A stretch of DNA of 64,000 nucleotides from an uncultured Acidobacteriota bacterium (lineage in GTDB: Bacteria; Acidobacteriota; Blastocatellia; Pyrinomonadales; Pyrinomonadaceae), in NCBI GenBank assembly GCA_937873515.1, contig CALMYB010000006.1, positions 186,001-250,000 on the forward strand. The letters are read 5' to 3'. Under the pieces are notes generated by a model. That model was not told the DNA's origin. It was given only the letters and a program-made list of their open reading frames with translations, and did not search any database. A program made the position numbers and the translations under genes. The first letter of the stretch is position 1. Each line of letters opens with the position of its first letter. Shown piece after piece: positions 41,779 to 51,268 of the stretch.

Positions 41779-42837
41779 ATGCTGAAAGTTCGAAAAAGAG
41801 ATGAGTGCCGGTGGGACCTTGTTGCTCTTGGCGAAGTTATGCTGAGGTTCGACCCAGGCGAGGATCGCATACGTACGGCGCGCAACTTCCGCGTCTGGGA
41901 AGGAGGCGGCGAATATAACGTCGCTCGAACCCTCGCTCACTGCTTTGGCGCACGAACTTCAATTCTAACTGCTCTTGCCGATAATCACATCGGCAGGCTC
42001 GTTGCGGATCTGATCTCGCAGGCCGCCGTCGATACTTCAAATATCATCTGGAGGGAAGTTGACGGTATTTCCGGCAATTTGCGGAACGGCCTCAACTTTG
42101 TAGAGCGTGGTTTCGGCACGCGGCAACCTGTCGGCTGCTCTGACAGAGCCAATACGGCGATCTCAAACCTGAAGCCGGCCGAGCTCGAGCTGTCATCCGT
42201 CTTCGCCAAGGAAGGAGCTCGTTGGTTTCATACTGGCGGGATCTTCGCCGCGTTGTCTAAAAACGCACCGGAAGTTGCGAAAGAGGCTATGCGTGCCGCA
42301 CGTGCGAACGGTTCGATCGTATCGTACGATCTCAATTACCGAAGTTCACTGTGGGAAGGCCGCGGCGGACTGGATGCGGCCAATGCAGTCAATCGCATAC
42401 TCTTGGACGAAGCCGATGTCGTGTTCGGCGTTGAAGGGTTTGACTCTGGCCTTGGAGGGTTTGCGGTCGCAGAATTCGAGACTGCCGCACGTTCAATGAT
42501 GGAACGGCATCCATCGCTCAAGATGGTCGCGACCACTTTACGGGACGTTATTTCTGCCTCTCTGCACAACATCAGCGGCGCACTATACTTTAACGGAAGG
42601 ACCTTTGTCGGTAATCGATTTGATAATGTGCAGGTGCTCGACCGCATAGGCAGCGGGGATGCTTTCGCAGCGGGTATAGCTTTCGGCATCTTGGAAGATC
42701 GAGATCCGCAGGTATCCGCCGATATCGCGGCGGCGAATGCCGCCTATGCGGTTACTTGCCCGGGAGACGCCTCGACGGCTACACTCTCGGACCTTGAAAC
42801 GATGGTCAATCGTAGTGGTGCGAAGATCGAAAGGTAG
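41779..42837 (+). CDS. kdgK: PfkB-family sugar kinase, probably 2-keto-3-deoxygluconate kinase
   Basis: The 352-aa ribokinase-fold enzyme has an N-terminal LVALGEVMLRFDPGEDRIRTA motif, EGGGEYNVARTLAHCFG and the C-terminal PfkB signature DRIGSGDAFAAG, whose Asp is the catalytic base. The RF-D and sugar-binding features and the neighbouring eda gene favour 2-keto-3-deoxygluconate as substrate. Lack of other sugar kinases in this cluster supports this. It starts a plus-strand series that continues with the ROK regulator 47 nt downstream. Confidence 0.85.
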   Translation: MLKVRKRDECRWDLVALGEVMLRFDPGEDRIRTARNFRVWEGGGEYNVARTLAHCFGARTSILTALADNHIGRLVADLISQAAVDTSNIIWREVDGISGNLRNGLNFVERGFGTRQPVGCSDRANTAISNLKPAELELSSVFAKEGARWFHTGGIFAALSKNAPEVAKEAMRAARANGSIVSYDLNYRSSLWEGRGGLDAANAVNRILLDEADVVFGVEGFDSGLGGFAVAEFETAARSMMERHPSLKMVATTLRDVISASLHNISGALYFNGRTFVGNRFDNVQVLDRIGSGDAFAAGIAFGILEDRDPQVSADIAAANAAYAVTCPGDASTATLSDLETMVNRSGAKIER

Positions 42838-42883
42838 CTGCAGAACACTCTGATCTTGATAATTGGACAATTTCATTAAGTAA

Positions 42884-44077
42884 ATGACACATTTCAACGG
42901 ATCTTCAATTCGAATGGTCGGGGTCAACGATATCAGGGATATCAACCAAACGATCTTTCTTCACTTGATCCGTGACCAGCAGCCGATATCTCGCGCCGAC
43001 ATCGCCAAACAAACAGGCTTGAGGGCGGGCACTGTCTCGGCGATCGTTAATCGCTTGATCAAAGGCGGTTTGGTTCATGAGGGGACGGAAGGGCCTTCGA
43101 CCGGCGGCCGGCCTCCGAAGAACCTTTATATCAACGCCGAAAGTCTTTACGTGCTTGCGATAGACATCGGGGTTGTCGATACGATCTTCGCGGTAAGCGA
43201 CTTCAATGGGCGAGTATTGAAGCGAAAGAGCATCTTGACCACGAACAAACCACTGAAGTTTCTCGACCGATTGTGCGATGAGATTCAGCGTCACATCGAT
43301 GACAACTACTCCAAGGCGCGTTTTGGCGGAATTGGTGTAAGCGTGCCCGGACTTATCGACCGCGAGAACGGTTCGATCGAGATCTCCCCGAACCTTGAAT
43401 GGAAGGATGTTCCCGTTCGGAACGTCCTTTCAAAACGCCTCGGTCTTCCGGTCTTTGTTGAGAACGACGCGAATGCGGCCGCATTCTCTGAATTTTGGTA
43501 TGGTCCGATAAACGAGGCGAAGGTCAAAAACTTGGTCTTCGTCCTCGTGGTCGAGGGTCTCGGTACCGGCTTGATCATAAACGGCGAATTGCACGTTGGA
43601 TCGCGTCACGGACTCGGAGGCTTCGGCCATATGAGCATCGACCCGAATGGTGAATTGTGCTCGTGCGGCCGCCGCGGCTGCTGGGAAACATTCGCGTCTG
43701 AACGTGCGACTGTCGAAAGATATCACCGGGTCACCGCAAAACCGGGTGAGCCTCTCGTGACAGTCACCGATCTGATCACTCTGGCAAATGACGGGGATAA
43801 AATGGCCCTCGAATCGTTGAAGATCACAGCCGAGTATCTTGGCGAAGGAATCAGCAACTTGGTGCACGGCATCTTTCCGGAGACGGTGGTAATAGGCGGA
43901 AATATTACCGCGGCGTGGCCGCTCATTGAGTCGGTCATCGTTGAAAAGGTCCGAAGTAGATATATCGTCTCGCCGAACCAAGTTACGATCCGTCCGGCGA
44001 GCGTTGAGCGCCCGAGCCTTTACGGCGCGATTCCCATAGCTCTTCAGAACTGTGTCGCTTCGGGCATTCTATCCTAG
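42884..44077 (+). CDS. ROK-family transcriptional regulator
   Basis: The 397-aa protein is a NagC/Mlc-type regulator: an N-terminal winged helix (ISRADIAKQTGLRAGTVSAIVNRLI), then an actin-like ROK domain with IGVSVPGLID, FVENDANAAAFSEFW, GLGTGLIINGEL and the zinc-binding HMSIDPNGELCSCGRRGCWE. It probably senses a sugar or sugar phosphate released from the substrate of this locus. A TGACT-N-AGTCA palindrome follows the promoter of the next gene and is a candidate site. Confidence 0.92.
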   Translation: MTHFNGSSIRMVGVNDIRDINQTIFLHLIRDQQPISRADIAKQTGLRAGTVSAIVNRLIKGGLVHEGTEGPSTGGRPPKNLYINAESLYVLAIDIGVVDTIFAVSDFNGRVLKRKSILTTNKPLKFLDRLCDEIQRHIDDNYSKARFGGIGVSVPGLIDRENGSIEISPNLEWKDVPVRNVLSKRLGLPVFVENDANAAAFSEFWYGPINEAKVKNLVFVLVVEGLGTGLIINGELHVGSRHGLGGFGHMSIDPNGELCSCGRRGCWETFASERATVERYHRVTAKPGEPLVTVTDLITLANDGDKMALESLKITAEYLGEGISNLVHGIFPETVVIGGNITAAWPLIESVIVEKVRSRYIVSPNQVTIRPASVERPSLYGAIPIALQNCVASGILS

Positions 44078-44113
44078 CCGAAACACGATTTCACTCCAAA
44101 ATGATATTTCCTG

Positions 44114-44153
44114 TTGACAGCGCCCATCAACTAGTGTATCAATGACTTAGTCA
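44114..44153 (+). promoter_or_regulatory. Sigma-70 promoter with adjoining palindrome before the symporter operon
   Basis: TTGACA (44114-44119), 17 bp, TATCAA (44137-44142), directly followed by TGACT-T-AGTCA (44143-44153). A repressor bound there would cover the transcription start. The remainder of the 234-bp gap shows no gene. Confidence 0.55.
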
Positions 44154-44311
44154 ACGCCGAAGAGAAAGGATCAGAGCAGCTCAGGTAAGCCGACACATTG
44201 GAAGTTTGGCGAGTTGCTACAATCGCGATAATGCATAAGCAGGAATCGTCGTTGCTTTCTCAACACACAGGAATAAGTATCAGCAGCAAGAATCCATCGG
44301 GAGCCTGATCA

Positions 44312-46159
44312 ATGACTCTTTCCGCTATAGACCAAGTCATCGTCGTGCTGTATCTAGCGGCGATAATGAGCATTGGCATCGCGATGAAGCGCCGCGCTTC
44401 TAAGGGAATGTCGTCGTACTTTCTCGGGGGACGACAACTGCCATGGTGGGCCCTCGCGATGTCAGGGTCGTCATCATACTTCGATATTACAGGGACGATG
44501 TGGATCGTCTCTACGTTCATCGTACTTGGTCTAAAGGGAATGTGGGTTCATTGGCTGTGGGGCTTTCCGATCACAGCCTTTTATTTGGCCTATATGGGCA
44601 AATGGATCCGACGTTCCGACGTAATGACCGGAGCGGAATGGATGATGACGCGGTTCGGCACAGGCCGTGCCGGTGATCTGGCGAGGCTGTCCTACACGCT
44701 CTTCGCCGTTCTTACAATTACGGCACTTCTCGGCTACGGTGCGATCGGAATGGGTAAATTCGGTGCGATCTTTTTACCGTTCTCGCCAACGGTATGCGCG
44801 ATCTTGATCCTCGGCGTTACCGGTATTTACGTCGTTGCCGGCGGATTTCACGGAATTGTCAGGGTCGAGATCGCGCAGACCATCGTTTTGAGCGCCGGCG
44901 CGATCGCCTTTGCCGTCGTCGGCTATATGCACTTCGATGCGGTGAAGTTCGCAACGCTTGTGCCGGCGTCCTGGATGGAGATCATTCCGAACTCTACGCA
45001 GCCGACGGACCTTCAGGGCGTGATCTCCGGCGGAACGGACTATTCGCTGTTCGGTGCCTTGATGGCAGTTTGGGTGCTGAAGGGCTTCCTGCTCTGCCTG
45101 AGCGGGCCGGAACAGCTTTATGATTTTCAACGCTTTCTTGCCGCGAAGGATGAGCGTGACGCGTCGAAACTCGGCGCCCTTTGGGGCTTGATACACACAG
45201 TTCGCTGGCCGTTCGCGATGGCGATCGCGATCATGGCCATTATGGGAATCGGGAATGCCGCGTTGGATCAGCAATTGCGTGCGGACCCGGAAACTGCTCT
45301 TCCGTTGATCATCGGTACGATGCTGCCGGTCGGCCTCGTCGGCTTTATGCTGGCGGCGCTATTGTCAGGGTTTTTGGCAACATTTAGTTCGACGGTCAAC
45401 GGGGGAGCAGCTTATTTGGTAAAGGACGTTTACCAGCGTTACATCAATCCAAAAGCAGATGCAAAAAGGCTCGTTCACGTTAGCTATTTTTCGTCAGCCC
45501 TTCTGATCATCGTCGGCTTGATAATTTCGGTATTCGGCACTTCGATCAACTCCGCCTTTCTTTGGATATTCGGAACGCTTGCCGCTGGCATACTACCGCC
45601 TAATGTTCTTCGTTGGTATTGGTGGCGATTGAATGGTTGGGGATATGCCGCCGGCGTTTTCGGCGGGATGATACTTTCACTTGGCCAAGTGGTACTTGAT
45701 ACGACGTACCTGCACGAACCTCTGCCGCTCTACATCGGATTCCCGGTCATCGCTCTCGCATCGTCGATCCTGACCTTAGTCGTTTCACTTTCTACGGAAC
45801 CGACAAGCCTCGACACGCTCAAGGTCTTTTATCGAAAGGTGCAGCCGTCGGGATTTTGGAGTCCGCCGCGAACCGCAGTTCTTTCTGATGAGCCGGATTT
45901 CAGAAAACAATCGCCCTTTGCTCGCGACGTGATAAATACCCTGATCGCTCTGGTCGGCATTACCGCTCTTTATATTTCTACGCTCTATTTGATCCTGCAT
46001 CGTCTATCGGTCGCCTTCGGTCTAATGGGAACAACGGTTTTATCGATCATTATTCTCTATTTCACCTGGTACAAGCATCTTCCGCCTTCTCGAACGCCTG
46101 AAGATCTGGACGAGGGTCCGCAAATGTCGCTGGCTTCAGAAATAAAGGAGGCCGCATGA
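44312..46159 (+). CDS. Sodium:solute symporter (SSS family)
   Basis: The 615-aa protein has about 13-15 membrane helices. SSS hallmarks are YFLGGRQLPWWALAMSGSSSYFDITG in the first helices, MTGAEWMMTRFG, and a central GFMLAALLSGFLATFSSTVNGGAAYLVKD containing the Na2-site serines/threonines. It probably imports a monosaccharide or sugar acid across the inner membrane. A longer C-terminal hydrophilic segment (about residues 495-540) precedes two more helices. It overlaps the SDR gene by 4 nt (ATGA). Confidence 0.92.
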   Translation: MTLSAIDQVIVVLYLAAIMSIGIAMKRRASKGMSSYFLGGRQLPWWALAMSGSSSYFDITGTMWIVSTFIVLGLKGMWVHWLWGFPITAFYLAYMGKWIRRSDVMTGAEWMMTRFGTGRAGDLARLSYTLFAVLTITALLGYGAIGMGKFGAIFLPFSPTVCAILILGVTGIYVVAGGFHGIVRVEIAQTIVLSAGAIAFAVVGYMHFDAVKFATLVPASWMEIIPNSTQPTDLQGVISGGTDYSLFGALMAVWVLKGFLLCLSGPEQLYDFQRFLAAKDERDASKLGALWGLIHTVRWPFAMAIAIMAIMGIGNAALDQQLRADPETALPLIIGTMLPVGLVGFMLAALLSGFLATFSSTVNGGAAYLVKDVYQRYINPKADAKRLVHVSYFSSALLIIVGLIISVFGTSINSAFLWIFGTLAAGILPPNVLRWYWWRLNGWGYAAGVFGGMILSLGQVVLDTTYLHEPLPLYIGFPVIALASSILTLVVSLSTEPTSLDTLKVFYRKVQPSGFWSPPRTAVLSDEPDFRKQSPFARDVINTLIALVGITALYISTLYLILHRLSVAFGLMGTTVLSIIILYFTWYKHLPPSRTPEDLDEGPQMSLASEIKEAA

Positions 46160-46941
46160 GATTTGACGGGAAAAGGATCATTGTAACCGGCGGGGCTCTC
46201 GGCATTGGGCGGGCCGCCTCCATTCTGTTGGCCGAACGCGGTGGCCAGGTCTCGATAGTCGACTGGGATGACACTGCAGCGAAAACTGCTTGCGACGAGA
46301 TCGAGAAGAACGGAGGGCGGGCGATCTATTCACAGGCCGACGTCTCTGATGCCGTTGCGGTCGGAAAGGCGGTCGCTCGGACGGTTGAGACTTTCGGCGG
46401 GATCGATTCCTTGATCGTTAGTGCCGGTATCCAGCGCTATGGAACCGCCTTGACGACAACCGACGAGCAATGGGACGAAGTCTTGGGCGTTAATCTAAAG
46501 GGTGCATGGAACGCCGCTCGGGCGGTGATCCCGCACCTGCAGCAGGCCGGAAAAGGCAGTATCGTTTGCGTTTCTTCAGTTCAGGCACTCGCAAGTCAGC
46601 AGAATGTGCTCGCCTACACGGTCAGCAAGCACGCGTTGTTAGGGCTTACGCGATCGATCGCAATGGACTTCGCAAAGGAGAACATTCGAGCCAATGCCGT
46701 TTGCCCGGGAACCGTCGATACCCCAATGCTCCAGTGGGCGGCTTCGCTCGATCCGGAGCCGGAATCCGTCTATGAGGCCTGCAGGAAAATGCATCCGCTC
46801 GGACGGATAGCTGCGCCGAGAGAGATAGCCGAAGTTGCGCTATTTCTTGCACACGAAAGTTCATCGTTCGTAACTGGCTCTATCTGGACCGCAGACGGCG
46901 GCTTGCTGACTCAGATCGGTGGCGTCCCGCAAACAAATTAA
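46156..46941 (+). CDS. SDR-family oxidoreductase
   Basis: The 261-aa short-chain dehydrogenase has a cofactor motif TGGALGIGRA, NAG-like VSAGIQ, catalytic Ser in CVSSVQALA, Tyr-x-x-x-Lys in YTVSKHALLG, and the C-terminal GSIWTADGG. The acidic residue after strand two (SIVDWDD) suggests NAD preference. In this locus it could oxidise the imported sugar at C1 or a downstream keto acid. It is translationally coupled to the symporter. Confidence 0.93.
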   Translation: MRFDGKRIIVTGGALGIGRAASILLAERGGQVSIVDWDDTAAKTACDEIEKNGGRAIYSQADVSDAVAVGKAVARTVETFGGIDSLIVSAGIQRYGTALTTTDEQWDEVLGVNLKGAWNAARAVIPHLQQAGKGSIVCVSSVQALASQQNVLAYTVSKHALLGLTRSIAMDFAKENIRANAVCPGTVDTPMLQWAASLDPEPESVYEACRKMHPLGRIAAPREIAEVALFLAHESSSFVTGSIWTADGGLLTQIGGVPQTN

Positions 46942-46962
46942 TAGAAGTGAGGCGACAATTTT

Positions 46963-48009
46963 ATGAGTGAATCAACTTCAACTGAACAAACGAAAGCCCA
47001 TCCGGAGATAACACAATACCTTCCGCCCCCGGGACTTGACGCCGCTCTTGAAGCCGTTCCGTTGGTACGTGCCGCAAAGTTTCCAGCAAAGATCGGTTAT
47101 CTCACGAACTATAGCTTCCACATTTGGTACCAGATCGTGATTGAGCTCCTTAGAAGGCGGGGCGGCCAATATCGGGCGGAGATCGTTGTCAAAGATGCGG
47201 AATTGAGCGTCGAGCGACAGATCGAGCAGGCTCGCGAGCTCGTCAATGAAGTCGATGTTCTGATCTTAACGCCTGCAGCGACCGAGGGCCTTGAAGAGAT
47301 ACTTAGGATCGCTGAGGCCGCCGGTACGCCGGTAGTCGTCGAAGCGAACCCCGTCGAAGGAATGAGCACCATGGTAGCGATATGCGACTACGATGCAGGA
47401 TACGATATGGGTGTTTGGATCGGAAGGAACGTTGTCGCAGCAATCGGCCCACTTAGAATACTTGATGTAGGGCTTCCCACATTGAGGCCTTGCTTGCTCC
47501 GCAGCGAAGGATTTGCCGAGGGCGTTCGGAGCATTCAGCCCGACGCGGCCGTTGTGGCATCGATCAATGGGGAGGCAACTCCCTCGATCGCGAGACAGAT
47601 CGCACTCGAAACTCTTAAGAAGACCGGCGACGTCGATGTGATCTTCGCTATGGATGATGAGACGGGACAGGGTGCGTATCAAGGCTACATTGATGCAGGA
47701 TTCAACCCGGAAACTGTTGCGATCGCTGGCTTCGGGCTTGCCGGAGAACACGAAAAGGACTGGCTGCTCGAGCGAAAGGCCCTTAAGGTAAGTGCAGCAA
47801 TGTTCCCCGAATACGTTGGGCTTCGCTGTATCGATGGTGCAGTAAGAATGTTCAACGGCGAGACCGTTCCCGTCAGGGATGTTATTCCAACGATACCGAT
47901 GACAGCGGAGTTGCTGGAGATCTATTACTCGAAAAAGGATGGGGTTTGGACACCGAACTTGAATGCGATCGGCGCTATACCTACAAAGAATGAGTGTACA
48001 CGGGTTTGA
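46963..48009 (+). CDS. Sugar-binding (Peripla_BP_4-like) protein without signal peptide
   Basis: The 348-aa protein has a two-lobed LacI/ribose-binding-protein-type fold: KIGYLTNYSFHIWYQIVIELLRRRGG, VDVLILTPAATEGLEEILRIAEAAGTPVVVEANP, DVIFAMDDETGQGAYQGYIDAGF. There is no N-terminal hydrophobic signal and no helix-turn-helix, and no ABC permease or ATPase gene is near. It may be a cytoplasmic sugar sensor or a protein exported by another route. It lies between the SDR and TonB receptor genes in one orientation. Confidence 0.78.
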   Translation: MSESTSTEQTKAHPEITQYLPPPGLDAALEAVPLVRAAKFPAKIGYLTNYSFHIWYQIVIELLRRRGGQYRAEIVVKDAELSVERQIEQARELVNEVDVLILTPAATEGLEEILRIAEAAGTPVVVEANPVEGMSTMVAICDYDAGYDMGVWIGRNVVAAIGPLRILDVGLPTLRPCLLRSEGFAEGVRSIQPDAAVVASINGEATPSIARQIALETLKKTGDVDVIFAMDDETGQGAYQGYIDAGFNPETVAIAGFGLAGEHEKDWLLERKALKVSAAMFPEYVGLRCIDGAVRMFNGETVPVRDVIPTIPMTAELLEIYYSKKDGVWTPNLNAIGAIPTKNECTRV

Positions 48010-48050
48010 CTTTACGGAGAGATGATCCGAGGAGCCGCAGGAGGCGAACT

Positions 48051-51000
48051 ATGAAGAAAGGAATTCTAAAACAAATCGGGCAAGTGTCAGTTGGCATTGC
48101 CATAGCGCTGGTCTTTTCTCTCGGTGTGGTCGCGCAATCCAACACGGGAACGATCACCGGCACCGTTCAGGATGCGAATGGCGCGGCTGTTCCAAGTGCA
48201 AGCGTGAAAGTCACCAACGTTGGCACGAATGAGACCAAAACGGTAGTGACCGATAGCAACGGCATATACTATGCGCCGTCACTCTCGAATGGTGTTTACA
48301 GAGTCTCCGTAACCGCTTCGGGCTTTCAGCCGACGACGGTAACTGATGCCAGACTTGCGGTCGGTGACACGTTGAGGGTCAATATCTCTGTAAAGGTGCA
48401 GGGTGTTGAAGCCGCCGTCGAAGTAACGGCGGACCAGACACCAACGGACACCGAGACCGCGACCCTTGGCGATACTGTCCTCCAAGCTCGCATTCAAGAT
48501 AATCCCGTGAATGGACGAGACTTCACTCAACTTCTTGCGACGGTGCCGGGCTCCGTTCAATCTACAAATCAATTTCAGACAGCGATCAACGGTATTCCCT
48601 CGACGTTCGGCGGATCGAGCGTGCTTGTTGACGGGATCGACGCAAGCCGCGTGGACGTCAACGGAACATCCAACGTGCTGGGCAGGATCGAATCACGCGT
48701 AAACCGCGTGAGCATGGATAGCATCCAGGAAGTTCAAGTACTGGAACAGAACTACTCGGCCCAGTACGGACAGGCACTCGGTGCCGTTATAAATCCGATC
48801 ACTAAATCAGGAACCAACAATCTGCACGGAAGCGTATTTGAGTATTTTCGGAACGAAGGATTGGATGCCGGTGATGCTCTTGCGGGCAAACAGAGATTTC
48901 GCCTCAATCAGTTCGGCGGAAACCTCAGCGGTCCGATCGTGAAGGACAAATGGTTCTTCTTCGCGAACTATGAAGGCGTTCGTCAGACTCGCGGTCAGAC
49001 ATTTAACCAGCTCGTTTATACACAGCTGTTCAGAAACGGCTTGGCACCGGCACTCAGGCCGCTTGTTGACACAATTCCTTTACCTCAACGGCCCTATATT
49101 CAACCATTGACAGGTCTTGTCGATCCCAACCTTGGAGAATACCAAGCTCAGCGGGTCGCAAGGCTTAGGGAAGATACGGGCTCAGTGAAGATCGATTACC
49201 AACAGAACGACAAGAGCCGCTTCTCAGCCCGCTATAACATAAATGATTCCAATACCGACACACCTTATGGCGTTGGCATCGGGCAGGTTGCACCTGGTAA
49301 GCTTCGCGTTCAGCTCTTCAAATTTGCTCACAATTACGCGTTCAATGCGAGTACGACGAACGAATTCGGTTTCGGCATCAATCACAATTTTACCGATGTA
49401 GGGGCCGGTGATGAACAGTTTCCGAGAATCGATCTATCATTCGTTGACTTTAGAATAGCAACTCCCGGCCCTGCACAGTTCAGTCAGCGCCGGACCGGTG
49501 TTGTTTATCAGTTCTTGGATACGATGACGATGATCCGCGGCGATCACACACTTAAGTTCGGCGCGGACATCCGACTTAACCGCCGGGCCGCTCTCTCTAG
49601 AGAGCAGTACACGCTCACATTTTTCGGCCTTGCCGGCGGCCCCGGATCGACGAGTTTTCAGGCGAACGAACCGTTTGTGATCTCGCGTGGGGGAAATCCC
49701 AACCTTAACTACGCTAACGAGAATTTCGCGTTTTTCATCAATGACAACTGGCGGGCACATCCGCGGCTCTCGCTCAATCTCGGCCTTCGGTACGACGTCA
49801 GTACCGTGAGCCGCGAAAAGAATGGGCTGCTTCAAAACTTTGACCTTACGACGATGAATTACACCGCGCAGGGCCAAAAGCTCCACAATGTGGACAAGAA
49901 CAACTTCGGTCCTAGGGTAGGCTTTGCATTTGATGTCTTCGGAAACACCAAAACGGTCATTCGCGGCGGGTATGGCATTTTCTATAACAGAGAACTACCG
50001 GCGAGCTACGGTTCGCCCGCAGCGAACTCCTTCCCGCAGACGCAAACGAACCTTTTTGACTGGCTCTTCTGTGCCACGCCGCCTCCGACCTTCTCCTATC
50101 CGGTCGACCCCAGAGTCTTTGATTGCGGTGTGTCATCAGCCTATGTCATCGAGCGCGATCTAAAGACCGCAATGGCGCAGCACTGGTCGCTCGGCATTCA
50201 GCAGAATATCGGCTTCGGCACTATTCAAGCTGCGTATGTCGGCAATCACGTGACTCACATCCTTACTGATGGTGTGGTCTCGCCCAGGAACATAAATAGG
50301 GCAGACCCCGTCAGCGGCGTTCGTCCTCTAACGAGTCGATTTGGCGACATTTACGCCGTCGGAGGATATCCGCAGTCGAACTACAATGCAATGCAATTGA
50401 CGTTCAGACGCAACCTGACGAATGGTCTCAGGTTCAACGCCAACTACACGTGGTCACATACGATCGACGATGTCGTCGGGTTCTTTAAGGATTATCAGGA
50501 CGAAAACAATGCCCGTGCAGAACGCGCAAGCTCGGATCAGGATGTCCGGCACAACTTCACGCTCGACGCGGGTTACGATCTTAAGTTCCGAAAATGGTTT
50601 GGAAATGGGCCGAAATGGCTGATCGACGGCTGGCAGATCAATTCGATCGTTCAGATCCGCAGCGGGTTGCCCGTTACGATCACCCGAACGGGCGGGATCT
50701 TCTCCGGATTTTCGTTCCGCCCCAATATAGTCCCCGGAGTTGATCAATATTGCCAGCCCTACAGCGTTCCGAACTGCCAGTTCAACCCTGCCGCTTTTTC
50801 GGATCCGGGACCGGGCGTATTCGGTAACGCAGGCCGAAACATCCTCCGCGGGCCCGGTTTTGCGCAGGTTGATGCATCGCTGTTCAAGAACACTCGCCTG
50901 ACTGAAAGGATGACGCTTAATTTGAGGCTTGAGGTCTTTAACCTTCTGAACAGGGCGAACTATGCCGATCCGTCGGGCGGTATCTCCTGCGGCGGCTCGG

Positions 51001-51116
51001 TCGGCGCTTGTTCGGCATTTGGACGCAGCACATCGACAGTTGGGAACCAACTTGGCGGTTTGCTCGGATTTGGCGGGCCAAGACAGGTGCAGTTGTCTGC
51101 CCGCTTGAACTTCTGA
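48051..51116 (+). CDS. Oar-like TonB-dependent receptor with carboxypeptidase-regulatory domain
   Basis: The 1,021-aa outer-membrane protein has a signal peptide ending VVAQS. A carboxypeptidase-regulatory-like beta domain follows (TGTVQDANGAAVPSASVKVTN, about residues 35-115), then a plug domain (GRDFTQLLATVPG, SVLVDGIDASR, QYGQALGAVINPITKSGTN) and a large beta-barrel ending in Phe (QLSARLNF). Proteins of this type are very numerous in Acidobacteriota and take up oligosaccharides or other large ligands. The ATG at 48051 follows CAGGAGG; an upstream in-frame start within the previous gene is discarded. Two hairpins follow the stop. Confidence 0.93.
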   Translation: MKKGILKQIGQVSVGIAIALVFSLGVVAQSNTGTITGTVQDANGAAVPSASVKVTNVGTNETKTVVTDSNGIYYAPSLSNGVYRVSVTASGFQPTTVTDARLAVGDTLRVNISVKVQGVEAAVEVTADQTPTDTETATLGDTVLQARIQDNPVNGRDFTQLLATVPGSVQSTNQFQTAINGIPSTFGGSSVLVDGIDASRVDVNGTSNVLGRIESRVNRVSMDSIQEVQVLEQNYSAQYGQALGAVINPITKSGTNNLHGSVFEYFRNEGLDAGDALAGKQRFRLNQFGGNLSGPIVKDKWFFFANYEGVRQTRGQTFNQLVYTQLFRNGLAPALRPLVDTIPLPQRPYIQPLTGLVDPNLGEYQAQRVARLREDTGSVKIDYQQNDKSRFSARYNINDSNTDTPYGVGIGQVAPGKLRVQLFKFAHNYAFNASTTNEFGFGINHNFTDVGAGDEQFPRIDLSFVDFRIATPGPAQFSQRRTGVVYQFLDTMTMIRGDHTLKFGADIRLNRRAALSREQYTLTFFGLAGGPGSTSFQANEPFVISRGGNPNLNYANENFAFFINDNWRAHPRLSLNLGLRYDVSTVSREKNGLLQNFDLTTMNYTAQGQKLHNVDKNNFGPRVGFAFDVFGNTKTVIRGGYGIFYNRELPASYGSPAANSFPQTQTNLFDWLFCATPPPTFSYPVDPRVFDCGVSSAYVIERDLKTAMAQHWSLGIQQNIGFGTIQAAYVGNHVTHILTDGVVSPRNINRADPVSGVRPLTSRFGDIYAVGGYPQSNYNAMQLTFRRNLTNGLRFNANYTWSHTIDDVVGFFKDYQDENNARAERASSDQDVRHNFTLDAGYDLKFRKWFGNGPKWLIDGWQINSIVQIRSGLPVTITRTGGIFSGFSFRPNIVPGVDQYCQPYSVPNCQFNPAAFSDPGPGVFGNAGRNILRGPGFAQVDASLFKNTRLTERMTLNLRLEVFNLLNRANYADPSGGISCGGSVGACSAFGRSTSTVGNQLGGLLGFGGPRQVQLSARLNF

Positions 51117-51126
51117 TCGCTTGGTG

Positions 51127-51235
51127 CCGGTCCGGCCGTCCGTATTTGGCGGTTCGGACGGATTTGGACCGGCCCACGGATGTCCCGCACGATGGAGTCT
51201 GCACAAGCTCTTGCGTGCGGGACAGCTTTTCTCTT
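51127..51235 (+). terminator. Tandem hairpins with T-tract after the receptor gene
   Basis: The first hairpin (51127-51172) pairs CCGGTCC with GGACCGG and CCGTCCG with CGGACGG. The second (51181-51191 with 51214-51224; TGTCCCGCACG arm) is followed by GCTTTTCTCTT. The second is a convincing intrinsic terminator that may set receptor expression apart from the enzymes downstream. Confidence 0.75.
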
Positions 51236-51268
51236 CAGGTCTAAAAGGAAACAGGTAGTTCGAGGCAA

